DNA from: Bacteroidaceae bacterium | GTDB lineage: Bacteria; Bacteroidota; Bacteroidia; Bacteroidales; Bacteroidaceae | DNA length: 45,802 bases | NCBI GenBank assembly: GCA_017617315.1 | Contig: JAFZWM010000052.1 | Coordinates: 1-45,802 of the forward strand | Reading direction: 5' to 3' | Shown here: positions 14,005 to 22,725 of the stretch, piece after piece | How the letters are laid out: each line of letters starts with the position of its first letter | Position numbering within the stretch: position 1 is the stretch's first letter | Made by a program: the position numbers and the translations under genes | The notes under the pieces: generated by a model | Seen by the model: the letters and a program-made list of their open reading frames with translations, nothing else | Database searches by the model: none | What the model was told of the DNA's origin: nothing

Positions 14005-14919
14005 TCACCTTACTACAAAGTTCGTTCCGTCGACATCTACAAGTTCTTTTCCGTTTTTGAATTTGCGATAAGAAACGATTTCCGAAAAATCACGAACAAA
14101 ACAAAAATCTTTTCCACCATCACACAGAAGTTTTAACGGAACATCGCCGTAGAACGATGCCCACTGAGAATAAGTTGACGGCGGACCGGCTATATAATCG
14201 CACATTGAAAGCAGATACAAATCGCAGATACCGCTGCTTTCGCAGTTGTAGTAAAATGAAAATCCATCTGTACACTCTGGCGGAACGTTTTCGTTTGATG
14301 TAATCACAAAGAAAATCTTCTCGCCTACATTCTGACGCACAATCTCTTGCATCACATCTCGATAGAACGAGAAATCGTAATAATACTTCGCCTCGCGCCA
14401 AATCTTGTAATCGCCACGGCGAATGTGTATTCCCACAATCTTACAGCCTTCATTCTCTTTTCTGATGCCGTCAATCGTCTTTTCAGCATATTCAAGGACA
14501 TCAACCTGCGGAGCAAAACATTTCTTAATCACGCTTTTATGCTTTGCTATGAAACGGTCGTCGAAACGGCTTTTCCACGAATTTACAAATGTCAGGAATC
14601 TTTCATTTCCGCTGAGCAACGAAGTCGGAACGCCATAAACACCGCTATTAACCGAATCATAATAGACTTCGTCGCCGCTTTTTCCGCGAAGGATGGCTAC
14701 GAGTTTGTTCAGTCTGCGCGACATGGCACTCTTTCCGGCGTTTTCGGTCTCGAATATCGACCTCATATATTTATGAAAATCAGGAAACAGCGAGCTGTAC
14801 TTGCAACAAAAGAACAACAGCGTCAGACTCTGGTTGTGCTCCGTACAGTACGCAAGAACAGGCGACAAGGCAAAAAGTCTGTTACAAAGCTGATTTTCGT
14901 GATTAGAAACAATTATCAT
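14005..14919 (-). CDS. GT11-type alpha-1,2-fucosyltransferase-like glycosyltransferase
   Basis: A 304-residue cytoplasmic glycosyltransferase. The key motif VGIHIRRGDY near the middle of the protein binds GDP-fucose in fucosyltransferases of family GT11 and its relatives, and the C-terminal SMCDYIAGPPSTYSQWAS is the expected acceptor-side motif. The N-terminus NQLCNRLFAL is a variant of the family's opening GLGNQL. It would transfer fucose to a surface glycan or glycolipid. It stands alone: no polysaccharide cluster is seen nearby, so its acceptor is unknown. Confidence 0.75.
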   Translation of the reverse strand: MIIVSNHENQLCNRLFALSPVLAYCTEHNQSLTLLFFCCKYSSLFPDFHKYMRSIFETENAGKSAMSRRLNKLVAILRGKSGDEVYYDSVNSGVYGVPTSLLSGNERFLTFVNSWKSRFDDRFIAKHKSVIKKCFAPQVDVLEYAEKTIDGIRKENEGCKIVGIHIRRGDYKIWREAKYYYDFSFYRDVMQEIVRQNVGEKIFFVITSNENVPPECTDGFSFYYNCESSGICDLYLLSMCDYIAGPPSTYSQWASFYGDVPLKLLCDGGKDFCFVRDFSEIVSYRKFKNGKELVDVDGTNFVVR

Positions 14920-15293
14920 CAGATTTTATTTTTCTGCAAAAATAATAAAACATCGTGATTTGGCTTGATGATACTTGCAGAAATTAAGACATTACACAAA
15001 AGGAATCGGCAAAAAACAAGGCTTTTTATCAGAAAAAACGGCAAAACAAAGATCTGAGCATTTCATTAAAATAAAAAAAAACGACTTCCGGCGATAAAAT
15101 CACCGAGGTATATGATATTTTCAGCCTATTCGTCTATAAAACTAAATATTTTAATCGAGTTTTCTGACGTTTGAATAGATTTTATTTTGCAGTTATGAAA
15201 AAAAACGTTTCTTTTGCGCTCGACATCAAAAACACGGATTACATAGAATAAATATAGGAGAACAACTAAAAAAATGTAACAAGTAAACTTTAT
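14920..15293. other. AT-rich intergenic region between divergent genes
   Basis: These 374 bases separate the glycosyltransferase from the export operon. Apart from the promoter box at 14937-14944 I see no gene, RNA or clear repeat. The export operon's promoter presumably lies in 15170-15290, but no exact TAnnTTTG box was found there. A regulatory site for the downstream LytTR protein could be here and would not be recognisable by eye. Confidence 0.5.
14937..14944 (-). promoter_or_regulatory. Promoter -7 box for the glycosyltransferase
   Basis: TATTTTTG on the minus strand, 17 bases upstream of the start codon. No good -33 element is seen. Confidence 0.4.
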
Positions 15294-16631
15294 ATGAAAA
15301 AATTCGAACAATGTTTAATTGCATCCTTGTTCGTAATTCCGCAATTAGGAATGGCGCAAGGAAAAGTATGGACGCTCAACGACTGCATTAGTCATGCGCT
15401 TGAGCACAACATACAGATAAAGCAGAAAATGGTGGCTCAGCAACAGGCCGAAGTCGACACGAAATCGAGCAAGGCAAGTCTTCTGCCAAGCGTATCGTTC
15501 GGCACAGACCACACATTGAGCTACCGACCTTTCAGCGAGACGACGACATCGCTCACTGGCGGAACAATGTCGCAGACATCAAACAAAACGCGCTACAACG
15601 GAAGCTACAGCATCAGCGCAAACTGGACGGTGTGGGACGGCGGAAAGAATCGCAAGAACATCGAGTATTCAAAGCTTTCGCAAGAAATAAGCCAGTACGA
15701 TACCCAGCAGAGCATCAACGACATTCAGGAGCAGATAGCAAAAATCTACGTCCAGATTCTGTATGAACAGGAAGCCGTAAAAGTTTGCCAGAGCACACTC
15801 GAAGTAGCAAAGGAACAGGAAGCGCGCGGAAAGGAACTGGTAGAGGCAGGAAAGATGTCGCGCAGCGAACTTGCACAGCTCACGGCAACGGTGGCAAACG
15901 ACGAGTACAGTCTTGTAAACGCACAGACGATGGTGCAGGATTACAAGATGCAGCTAAAGCAACTTCTTGAAATTGACAATGACATCGACATTACCATTCC
16001 CGAAATAAGCGACGAGAAGGCAATGGTTACGCTTCCGGCATATCAGGATGTGTACAACGCAGCCCTCGAACTACGCCCCGAAATCAAGAGCAACCGTCTG
16101 AGCATAGATGCGGCAGACATGCAGATTTCAATGGCCAAGAGCGGCTATCAGCCGTCTGTTTCGCTCATCGCCAACGTAGGCACAAGCACCGCCACGGGCA
16201 TCGGAACAAACTGGAACACTCAGTTCAAGAACAACATTAACAACAATATTGGCGTATCAATCTCTATTCCGCTTTACGACCGCCGTCAGACAAAGAGCAG
16301 CGTTGAGAAGGCTCAACTGAGCAAGCAGAACAGCGAACTCAGCCTGCAAAGCGCACAACGTCAGCTTCACAGCACCATCGAAGGCTACTGGCTCGACGCA
16401 TATTCGGCTCAGAAGAAATTCATCGCAGCCAAGACGAGCGTCGAGAGCAATCAGGCAAGCTTCGACCTTGTAAACGAACAGTTCAAGGAAGGTCTGAAGC
16501 ATCTGGCAGAACTGAACACGGCAAAGAACAATCTTTTGCAAAGCCAGCAAGACAAGATTCAGAGCAAGTACACCGCCGTTCTGAACACCGTTCTTCTGAA
16601 ATTCTACGGCGGCGAGGCAATCAACTTTTAA
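15294..16631 (+). CDS. TolC-family outer-membrane efflux protein
   Basis: A 445-residue exported protein with a signal peptide (MKKFEQCLIASLFVIPQLGMAQ). Two halves each show the TolC pattern: the first opens with WTLNDCISHALEHN, the second with LRPEIKSNRLSIDAADMQI. Long Gln/Ser-rich helices form the periplasmic barrel. It provides the outer-membrane duct for the export machine encoded by the next three genes; the adaptor starts 24 bases downstream. The length is normal for the family. Confidence 0.92.
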   Translation: MKKFEQCLIASLFVIPQLGMAQGKVWTLNDCISHALEHNIQIKQKMVAQQQAEVDTKSSKASLLPSVSFGTDHTLSYRPFSETTTSLTGGTMSQTSNKTRYNGSYSISANWTVWDGGKNRKNIEYSKLSQEISQYDTQQSINDIQEQIAKIYVQILYEQEAVKVCQSTLEVAKEQEARGKELVEAGKMSRSELAQLTATVANDEYSLVNAQTMVQDYKMQLKQLLEIDNDIDITIPEISDEKAMVTLPAYQDVYNAALELRPEIKSNRLSIDAADMQISMAKSGYQPSVSLIANVGTSTATGIGTNWNTQFKNNINNNIGVSISIPLYDRRQTKSSVEKAQLSKQNSELSLQSAQRQLHSTIEGYWLDAYSAQKKFIAAKTSVESNQASFDLVNEQFKEGLKHLAELNTAKNNLLQSQQDKIQSKYTAVLNTVLLKFYGGEAINF

Positions 16632-16655
16632 CAAACAATTTAAAGACATAAAATC

Positions 16656-17834
16656 ATGGTAAAGAATAAGAAAATCACCTACTCGATAATAGCAGTTGCA
16701 GTAATCGCCATAGGCTGGCTCATCTTCGGAGGAAAGAAAAAGCAGGCCGTAATCACATACGAAGAGACAGAAGTGGCCGCCGACACAATACGCAACTCGG
16801 TAACAGCAACCGGAACAATCGAGGCTGTAACCGAAGTAGAAGTTGGTACACAGGTTTCGGGAATCGTAAGCAAGCTGTATGTCGATTACAACAGCGTTGT
16901 GAAGAAAGGTCAGGTTATTGCCGAACTCGACAAGACAAACCTTGTAAGCACGCTTTCGAGCGCAAAGGCGAATCTTTCGAGCGCACAGAGCGACCTAAGA
17001 TATCAGGAGAGCAACTACAACCGCAACAAGCGTCTGTTCGAGAAAGGACTCATCAGTCAAGACGATTTCGAAACAGCCGAGCTGTCTTACAAAAAATCGC
17101 TCGAGCAAGTAAAGGTTAACAAGGAGAACGTAAAGAAGGCCGAGACTGACCTCGGATACGCCACAATCACATCGCCTATCGACGGCGTTGTCCTCAGCAA
17201 ATCGGTTGAAGAAGGCCAGACCGTTGCGGCAAGCTTCAGCACTCCAACGCTGTTCACCATTGCTAAAGACCTTACAGATATGCGCGTTATCGCCAATGTA
17301 GACGAGGCTGACATTGCCAATGTTGCAAACGGACAGCGCGTTTCGTTTACCGTAGATGCATATCCCGATGACACTTTCAGCGGAACGGTTACACAGGTCA
17401 GACAAGAGGCAACAACAACCAGCAACGTAACAACTTACGAGGTGGTTATCGCCGCACCGAATGCCGACCTCAAGCTAAAGCCGGGACTCACCGCCAACGT
17501 TACAATCCACACGCTCGACCGTCCCGGAGTTCTCAGCGTAAAGTCTAAGGCTCTGCGCTTCAGCCCTACTCAGGAACTCGTGGGCAAAGAAACCAAGATT
17601 ATCGATTGCAACGGCAAGAACAAACTCTGGACCAAGGAAGGCAACAAACTCGTTGCACACGCCGTTACCATCGGCATCACCGACGGCATCAGAACAGAGA
17701 TAAAGAGTGGCATCAACCCAAACACAAAAGTTGTGCTTAGCATTAGCGATGCCAACCCAGAGCAGGCCGAAGAGAAGCCTGAAAACAACAACCCATTTAT
17801 GCCAAAGCGTCCGGGCGGCAACAAGAAAAAGTAA
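16656..17834 (+). CDS. Membrane-fusion (periplasmic adaptor) protein, MacA-like
   Basis: A 392-residue adaptor with one N-terminal membrane helix (ITYSIIAVAVIAIGWLIFGG). The lipoyl half-motifs are visible as VEVGTQVSGIVSKLYVDYNS and SPIDGVVLSKSVEEGQTV, with a coiled-coil hairpin between them (about 95-155) and beta-barrel and membrane-proximal domains after. It ends in a basic proline-rich tail (FMPKRPGGNKKK). It bridges the inner-membrane ABC transporter to the TolC-type duct. The ATPase gene follows six bases later. Confidence 0.92.
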   Translation: MVKNKKITYSIIAVAVIAIGWLIFGGKKKQAVITYEETEVAADTIRNSVTATGTIEAVTEVEVGTQVSGIVSKLYVDYNSVVKKGQVIAELDKTNLVSTLSSAKANLSSAQSDLRYQESNYNRNKRLFEKGLISQDDFETAELSYKKSLEQVKVNKENVKKAETDLGYATITSPIDGVVLSKSVEEGQTVAASFSTPTLFTIAKDLTDMRVIANVDEADIANVANGQRVSFTVDAYPDDTFSGTVTQVRQEATTTSNVTTYEVVIAAPNADLKLKPGLTANVTIHTLDRPGVLSVKSKALRFSPTQELVGKETKIIDCNGKNKLWTKEGNKLVAHAVTIGITDGIRTEIKSGINPNTKVVLSISDANPEQAEEKPENNNPFMPKRPGGNKKK

Positions 17835-17840
17835 AAGGAT

Positions 17841-18602
17841 ATGAGCAACAACGATAACAAAAAAGTAGTTATTGAACTGAACGACGTGCGGCGCAACTTC
17901 GTGATGGGCGAAGAAGTGGTTCATGCCCTGCGCGGAATCTCGTTCAAGATTTACGAGGGCGAATTTGTAACCATCATGGGAACATCAGGCTCTGGAAAGT
18001 CAACGCTGCTGAATCAGCTCGGATGCCTCGACACTCCAACCAGCGGCGAATACTATCTCGACGGCGTTTCGGTAAGAACCATGAGCCGCAGCCAGCGCGC
18101 CGTTCTGCGCAACCGCAAAATCGGCTTCGTGTTCCAGAACTACAATCTTCTGGCAAAGACTACAGCCGTAGAGAACGTAGAGCTTCCGCTGATGTATAAC
18201 AAGAACTACTCGGCAAGCCAGCGACGCGAGGCAGCCATCAAGTCGCTCGAGATGGTCGGACTCGGAAACCGCCTCTATCACAAGAGCAACCAGATGTCGG
18301 GCGGACAGATGCAGCGCGTTGCCATTGCCCGAGCATTGGTTAACGACCCGGCGGTGATTCTTGCCGACGAAGCAACCGGAAACCTCGACACACGCACATC
18401 ATTCGAGATTCTCGTGCTCTTCCAGAAACTTCATGCCGAAGGCAGAACGATTATCTTCGTAACGCACAACCCCGAGATTGCACAGTACAGCAGCCGAAAC
18501 ATAATGCTGCGCGATGGCAAGATTAGGGAAGATGTTCAGAACAACAATATTTTATCGGCGGCAGAGGCTCTTGCCAATCTGCCCGCCCCACAAGATGACT
18601 GA
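17841..18602 (+). CDS. ABC exporter ATPase, MacB/LolD type
   Basis: A 253-residue nucleotide-binding subunit. Walker A is GTSGSGKST, the Q-loop region is FVFQNYNLL, the signature is [15 protein letters not shown] and Walker B is [13 protein letters not shown]. The switch histidine is in VTHN. It powers the FtsX-type permease encoded two bases downstream. In E. coli MacB the ATPase and permease are one chain; here they are separate genes, as is common in Bacteroidetes. A 30-residue C-terminal extension ([18 protein letters not shown]) follows the domain. Confidence 0.94.
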   Translation: MSNNDNKKVVIELNDVRRNFVMGEEVVHALRGISFKIYEGEFVTIMGTSGSGKSTLLNQLGCLDTPTSGEYYLDGVSVRTMSRSQRAVLRNRKIGFVFQNYNLLAKTTAVENVELPLMYNKNYSASQRREAAIKSLEMVGLGNRLYHKSNQMSGGQMQRVAIARALVNDPAVILADEATGNLDTRTSFEILVLFQKLHAEGRTIIFVTHNPEIAQYSSRNIMLRDGKIREDVQNNNILSAAEALANLPAPQDD

Positions 18603-18604
18603 TT

Positions 18605-19846
18605 ATGAATACAATAAATCTTTTCAAGATAGCAATCAAGGCGATAGCCGCCAACAAGATGCGCTCGTTCCTCACGGCTCTGGGCATCATCATCGGCGTG
18701 GCTGCGGTAATCGCCATGCTCGCCATTGGTCAGGGCTCGAAGAGAAGCATCAAGGCAAACATCTCCGAGATGGGCTCAAACATGATTATGATTCAGCCGG
18801 GAGCAGACAACGGCCCGGGCGGCGTGCGACAGGATGCAAGCGCAATGCAGTCGCTCAAAATTGCCGACTACGAGGCCATTGCCGAACAAGCAAAATACGT
18901 TTCGGCAGTAAGTCCAACGGTAAACACATCGGGACAGTTTGTCTACGGCAACAACAATACGCCTTCGAGCGTATACGGAGTAAGTCCCGACTATCTAACA
19001 ATCAGACAGTTAAAGATTGAAGACGGCGAAATGTTCACCGAGCAGGACATCAAGACTTCTGCCAAGGTCTGCGTGCTCGGAAAAACAATCGTCGATTATC
19101 TCTTTCCCGACGGAAGTTCGCCGATCGGACGAATCATCAGAATAAAGAACATTCCGTTCAGGGTTGTAGGCGTTCTGAAATCTAAGGGAACAAACTCGAT
19201 GGGAATGGATCAGGACAATCTTGCCCTTGCACCCTACACCACCGTTATGAAACGCGTGAATGCGCAGACATATCTTGGCGGAATAAACTGCTCGGCTCTG
19301 ACCGAGGAGATTACCCAGCAGGCAATTTCCGACATCACCGACATTCTTCGCAGAACACACAAACTGAAAGATGCAACCGAAGAGAGCGAGGGTGACGACA
19401 ACGACTTCACCATCCGCTCGCAAGAAGAGATTTCGAGAATGATGAGCACCACGATGGACAGCATAACCATGCTGCTCGGAATCGTAGCAGGAATCTCGCT
19501 TCTGGTAGGCGGCATCGGAATCATGAACATCATGTACGTTTCTGTTACCGAACGCACCAAGGAAATCGGTCTGCGAATGTCGGTAGGTGCACGCGGCAAA
19601 GACATTCTAAATCAGTTTCTTATCGAGGCTGCGATGCTCAGCATTTCGGGCGGCGTAATAGGAATCCTGATTGGCGTAGGAATTGCGAATCTCGTATGCA
19701 ACGTGCTGCACATGCAAACCTACATCGAACCGTGGAGCGTGATAATGAGTTTCGGAGTATGTACGTTCATCGGCATCTTCTTCGGATTCCTTCCGGCAAA
19801 AAAAGCCGCAAACATGGACCCGATAGAGGCTATCAGATACGAATAA
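18605..19846 (+). CDS. ABC exporter permease, MacB-like (FtsX domain)
   Basis: A 413-residue permease with one N-terminal helix (MRSFLTALGIIIGVAAVIAM), a large periplasmic MacB-core domain (about 45-280) and three C-terminal helices of the FtsX domain (MLLGIVAGISLLVGGIGIMN, LSISGGVIGILIGVGIANLV and VIMSFGVCTFIGIFFGFL). The cytoplasmic signature ERTKEIGLRMSVGARGKDI is typical. With the three preceding genes it forms a tripartite exporter for drugs, peptides or lipoproteins; the substrate cannot be inferred. A strong terminator follows. Confidence 0.93.
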   Translation: MNTINLFKIAIKAIAANKMRSFLTALGIIIGVAAVIAMLAIGQGSKRSIKANISEMGSNMIMIQPGADNGPGGVRQDASAMQSLKIADYEAIAEQAKYVSAVSPTVNTSGQFVYGNNNTPSSVYGVSPDYLTIRQLKIEDGEMFTEQDIKTSAKVCVLGKTIVDYLFPDGSSPIGRIIRIKNIPFRVVGVLKSKGTNSMGMDQDNLALAPYTTVMKRVNAQTYLGGINCSALTEEITQQAISDITDILRRTHKLKDATEESEGDDNDFTIRSQEEISRMMSTTMDSITMLLGIVAGISLLVGGIGIMNIMYVSVTERTKEIGLRMSVGARGKDILNQFLIEAAMLSISGGVIGILIGVGIANLVCNVLHMQTYIEPWSVIMSFGVCTFIGIFFGFLPAKKAANMDPIEAIRYE

Positions 19847-19854
19847 AAGGCAAG

Positions 19855-19889
19855 AGTGATACAATTTGTAACGAATTGTATCACTTTTC
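19855..19889 (+). terminator. Terminator after the export operon
   Basis: AGTGATACAATT (19855-19866) pairs perfectly with AATTGTATCACT (19874-19885), followed by TTTT. The 240 bases from here to the kinase gene at 20130 show no further feature that I can support. Confidence 0.75.
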
Positions 19890-20129
19890 TCCATAAAAAA
19901 CGAAGTTCGTCCAATCAAAAATCGGTTATTTCTATAAAAATCACCAAATAAGCATATAAAACAGGCAAGAAAATCTGCAACATGCGTCATTCATCATCAA
20001 AACACTAAAATTTGGCGGATTTCCAAGTGCATTAGTAGATATTTCTTTGCCGACTGAATAAAAATTCTTTTCTTTGCTACAAAAATTTCTTATTTCATCA
20101 AAGAAGGAAAAAGAGATTACTGAAAAGCA

Positions 20130-21242
20130 ATGAGCAAGATTGTAGAAAATACAAAAAGCCACAAAAACGAAATCATCTACCACATCATTGGATGGATAAT
20201 AGTATTCGGCAATCCGCTGTTTACAATCGACACCAACTCCGACGGCATCGACTGGAACACTCTGCTGAAGCAGTTTATCATGCCAGTATGCCTCTTCGTA
20301 ATTTTCTATAGCAATTACTTCTATCTTGTACCCAGACTTTATACCAGCAACAAACGCTACATTTTCTATACAATAAACGTAGCGCTCATAACCGGATGCA
20401 CGCTCTTCAACGTAAACATGTTCAGATATCTCAGAAAACTTGAGTGTCAGCAACAGGCGCGCATCGAGCAGGCAGAGGCGGCACAAGGAAACAAAGGAAC
20501 GAAGCCAAAAAAACATTGGAAACCAATGCCGGCACTATTCTTCCATGCGCGCGACGTGCTCACATTCTCGTTCCCTATCGGACTGACGGTTGCCATCTTT
20601 ACAAACCGCAGGCTGAAGAAATCGGAACAGGAGCGAAAAGAAGCAGAACTGAGGCAGAAGGAAGCCGAACTGCGAAATCTGCGAAGCCAGATAAACCCGC
20701 ACTTCCTACTGAATACGCTGAACAACATCTACGCGCTAATCGCCTTCAACACCGGCAAGGCGCAAGCATCGGTGCTCGAGCTTAGCCGTCTGCTCAGGCA
20801 TGTTCTCTACGACAATCAGCAGGAATACACCACCGTCAGCAAGGAGTTGGAATTTCTGCAAAGCTACATTGAACTGATGAAGATTAGAGTGGCATCTAAC
20901 ATATCCGTCAGATTCAAGAGCGAAGTATCAGACAACCAGAGGCTTATAGCACCGCTGATTTTTATCTCGCTAATAGAAAACGCTTTCAAGCACGGAATCA
21001 GTCCGATAGAAAGCAGCTTCATCGACATTCACATCACAGACAACAACAACTCAATAACATGCTGCGTAACAAACACAAACTTCCCAAAGAATAACCACAC
21101 CGACAAAAGCGGCAGCGGAATAGGTCTGGAACAAATCAGAAAAAGACTCGAACTGACCTACCCCGGCAAATACACTTGGGAAAAGGGCGTTAGCGACGAC
21201 AACAAAACATACTATTCAAAAATAACAATAAATACATTATAA
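20130..21242 (+). CDS. LytS/YehU-type sensor histidine kinase
   Basis: A 370-residue membrane kinase. Four hydrophobic segments lie in the first 155 residues, then a charged coiled linker (RRLKKSEQERKEAELRQKEAEL), then the His_kinase domain with phospho-acceptor H191 in QINPHFLLNTLN. A GHKL ATPase domain follows (PLIFISLIENAFKHG, then GSGIGLEQIRKRL). There is no recognisable extracellular sensor domain. It pairs with the LytTR regulator that starts two bases downstream and may respond to envelope stress or to substrates of the nearby exporter. Confidence 0.92.
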   Translation: MSKIVENTKSHKNEIIYHIIGWIIVFGNPLFTIDTNSDGIDWNTLLKQFIMPVCLFVIFYSNYFYLVPRLYTSNKRYIFYTINVALITGCTLFNVNMFRYLRKLECQQQARIEQAEAAQGNKGTKPKKHWKPMPALFFHARDVLTFSFPIGLTVAIFTNRRLKKSEQERKEAELRQKEAELRNLRSQINPHFLLNTLNNIYALIAFNTGKAQASVLELSRLLRHVLYDNQQEYTTVSKELEFLQSYIELMKIRVASNISVRFKSEVSDNQRLIAPLIFISLIENAFKHGISPIESSFIDIHITDNNNSITCCVTNTNFPKNNHTDKSGSGIGLEQIRKRLELTYPGKYTWEKGVSDDNKTYYSKITINTL

Positions 21243-21244
21243 AT

Positions 21245-21988
21245 ATGATACTAAATTGTGCAATTGTAGATGACGAGCCTCTGGCTCTGGAGCTTTTGGA
21301 AGCTTATGTACAGAAAACCGACTTTCTGAACCTTGTTGGAAAATACACAAGCGCGCTCGCTGCGATGAAGGATGTGGTAAGCAAGAATATCGACATCCTT
21401 TTCCTCGACATCCAAATGCCCGACCTCAACGGTCTTGATTTTGCCAACATGGTCGACTCGCGCACTCGAATAGTCTTCACCTCTGCATTCAACCAGTATG
21501 CAGCCGATGCCTTCCGCGTAAACGCACTCGACTATATCATGAAACCTATCAGCTACAAGGACTTCCTCGAAAGCGCAAACAAGGGCTTGAAGTGGTTCGA
21601 GCTTGTGGCACGCGCCAACAACTCTGGCTCAGAAAACGCCCAGCCAAGCATCGACGAGATTGACAGCGACGGCCTCTTCATCAAGAGCGACTACAAACTG
21701 ATGCATATAAAATACGACGACATCATCTACATCGAAGGACTGAAAGACTACATTAAGATATACACAGAAACAAGTCAGAAGCCAATTCTGTCACTACGCA
21801 GCATGAAGGTTATGGAAGAGAAGCTTCCAACATCGAAGTTCATCCGCATACACCGCTCTTACATCATCAACAAGAGCAAGATTACGGTGATTGACCGCGG
21901 CCGCATTGCTTTTGGCGACAAGTTCCTGCCAATATCAGAGAGCTACAAGCCAATGCTTCAGAATTATTTCAGCAAATATTCTATTTAA
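21245..21988 (+). CDS. LytTR-family response regulator
   Basis: A 247-residue regulator. The receiver domain has acidic residues D9 and D10, phospho-acceptor D55 (LFLDIQMPDLNG) and the conserved lysine in DYIMKPI. The C-terminal LytTR DNA-binding domain (about 145-245) shows FIKSDYKLMHIKYDDIIYIEG and FIRIHRSYIINKSKI. It is co-transcribed with the kinase and followed by a terminator. LytTR proteins bind paired short direct repeats; the exporter operon upstream is the obvious candidate target, but no site was identified. Confidence 0.94.
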   Translation: MILNCAIVDDEPLALELLEAYVQKTDFLNLVGKYTSALAAMKDVVSKNIDILFLDIQMPDLNGLDFANMVDSRTRIVFTSAFNQYAADAFRVNALDYIMKPISYKDFLESANKGLKWFELVARANNSGSENAQPSIDEIDSDGLFIKSDYKLMHIKYDDIIYIEGLKDYIKIYTETSQKPILSLRSMKVMEEKLPTSKFIRIHRSYIINKSKITVIDRGRIAFGDKFLPISESYKPMLQNYFSKYSI

Positions 21989-22028
21989 GATAAAAATACA
22001 AATACAAAAACTATATACCTTTTATACG

Positions 22029-22071
22029 CAGAAAGTAAGCCGATTCGCTCGCGCTTACTTTCTGTTTTTTT
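22029..22071 (+). terminator. Terminator after the two-component operon
   Basis: CAGAAAGTAAGC (22029-22040) pairs with GCTTACTTTCTG (22053-22064), followed by seven T. Confidence 0.85.
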
Positions 22072-22156
22072 GCTAAAAATCTGTCAAAATAAAAACAGCC
22101 CGATGAAATTAAATATTCATCGAGCCGTACAAATTCAAATTTTCAAAATTCAATTC

Positions 22157-22528
22157 TCAATTCACCAAATCCTTTACCGAGCCTTTAGCCTTGGCTGTAC
22201 CCTTCTTCAATCCGTTTGAAACACGCTTTGTCTTGCGGGTAAACTGCAACTTCTTGCAAGAATCCTTATACATGTTTATCTTGCGAACATCGCTCTGTGT
22301 CAGGTGTGCCTTGTCGGCAATATCGTATTCTGCCACCAGCAGATTGTACTGTTTCTTGTAATGCACCCACTGCTCGCTCGTGGCAGAGCCAACCTTTGCA
22401 TTCATTGTATCAACCATAGCCTCGAAACGAGCCACCCAATCAACCTTGCCAGCCTTATTGTTAGCATCTTGTGCGCAAACCGAGATGCTCATCAGCATGC
22501 CCACAACAATCAGTTTTACTGTCTTCAT
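22157..22528 (-). CDS. Exported protein of unknown function
   Basis: A 123-residue protein with a clear signal peptide (MKTVKLIVVGMLMSISVCAQ). The mature part is helical and basic towards the end (FTRKTKRVSNGLKKGTAKAKG). Its central segment (VDWVARFEAMVDTMNAKV, then EQWVHYKKQYNLLVAEY) resembles small periplasmic helical proteins of Bacteroidales whose role is not known. It has its own promoter box at 22553-22560 and converges with the two-component operon. Confidence 0.7.
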   Translation of the reverse strand: MKTVKLIVVGMLMSISVCAQDANNKAGKVDWVARFEAMVDTMNAKVGSATSEQWVHYKKQYNLLVAEYDIADKAHLTQSDVRKINMYKDSCKKLQFTRKTKRVSNGLKKGTAKAKGSVKDLVN

Positions 22529-22552
22529 ACACTATATTTGTTAAAATCATTG

Positions 22553-22560
22553 CAAATTTA
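22553..22560 (-). promoter_or_regulatory. Promoter -7 box for the exported protein gene
   Basis: TAAATTTG on the minus strand, 24 bases upstream of the ATG at 22528. Confidence 0.4.
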
Positions 22561-22653
22561 AAACAACCAAGGCTAACAACCAAATACATATACATACTTT
22601 AAGATTTTTTTAGATAAATTAGGGGTTTTCCTATTCATTTTAGGACTTATCTC

Positions 22654-22684
22654 TTTGTGCTGTATAAAATCCCAACTATATTTG
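22654..22684 (+). promoter_or_regulatory. Consensus Bacteroidetes promoter for the repeat-tail protein
   Basis: TTTG (22654-22657), exactly 19 bases, then TATATTTG (22677-22684): one of the best promoter matches in the window. It leaves a leader of about 35 bases. Confidence 0.75.
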
Positions 22685-22725
22685 CAGCATAAACAACAAG
22701 TAATAACTTTTAAAATACAACAAGT

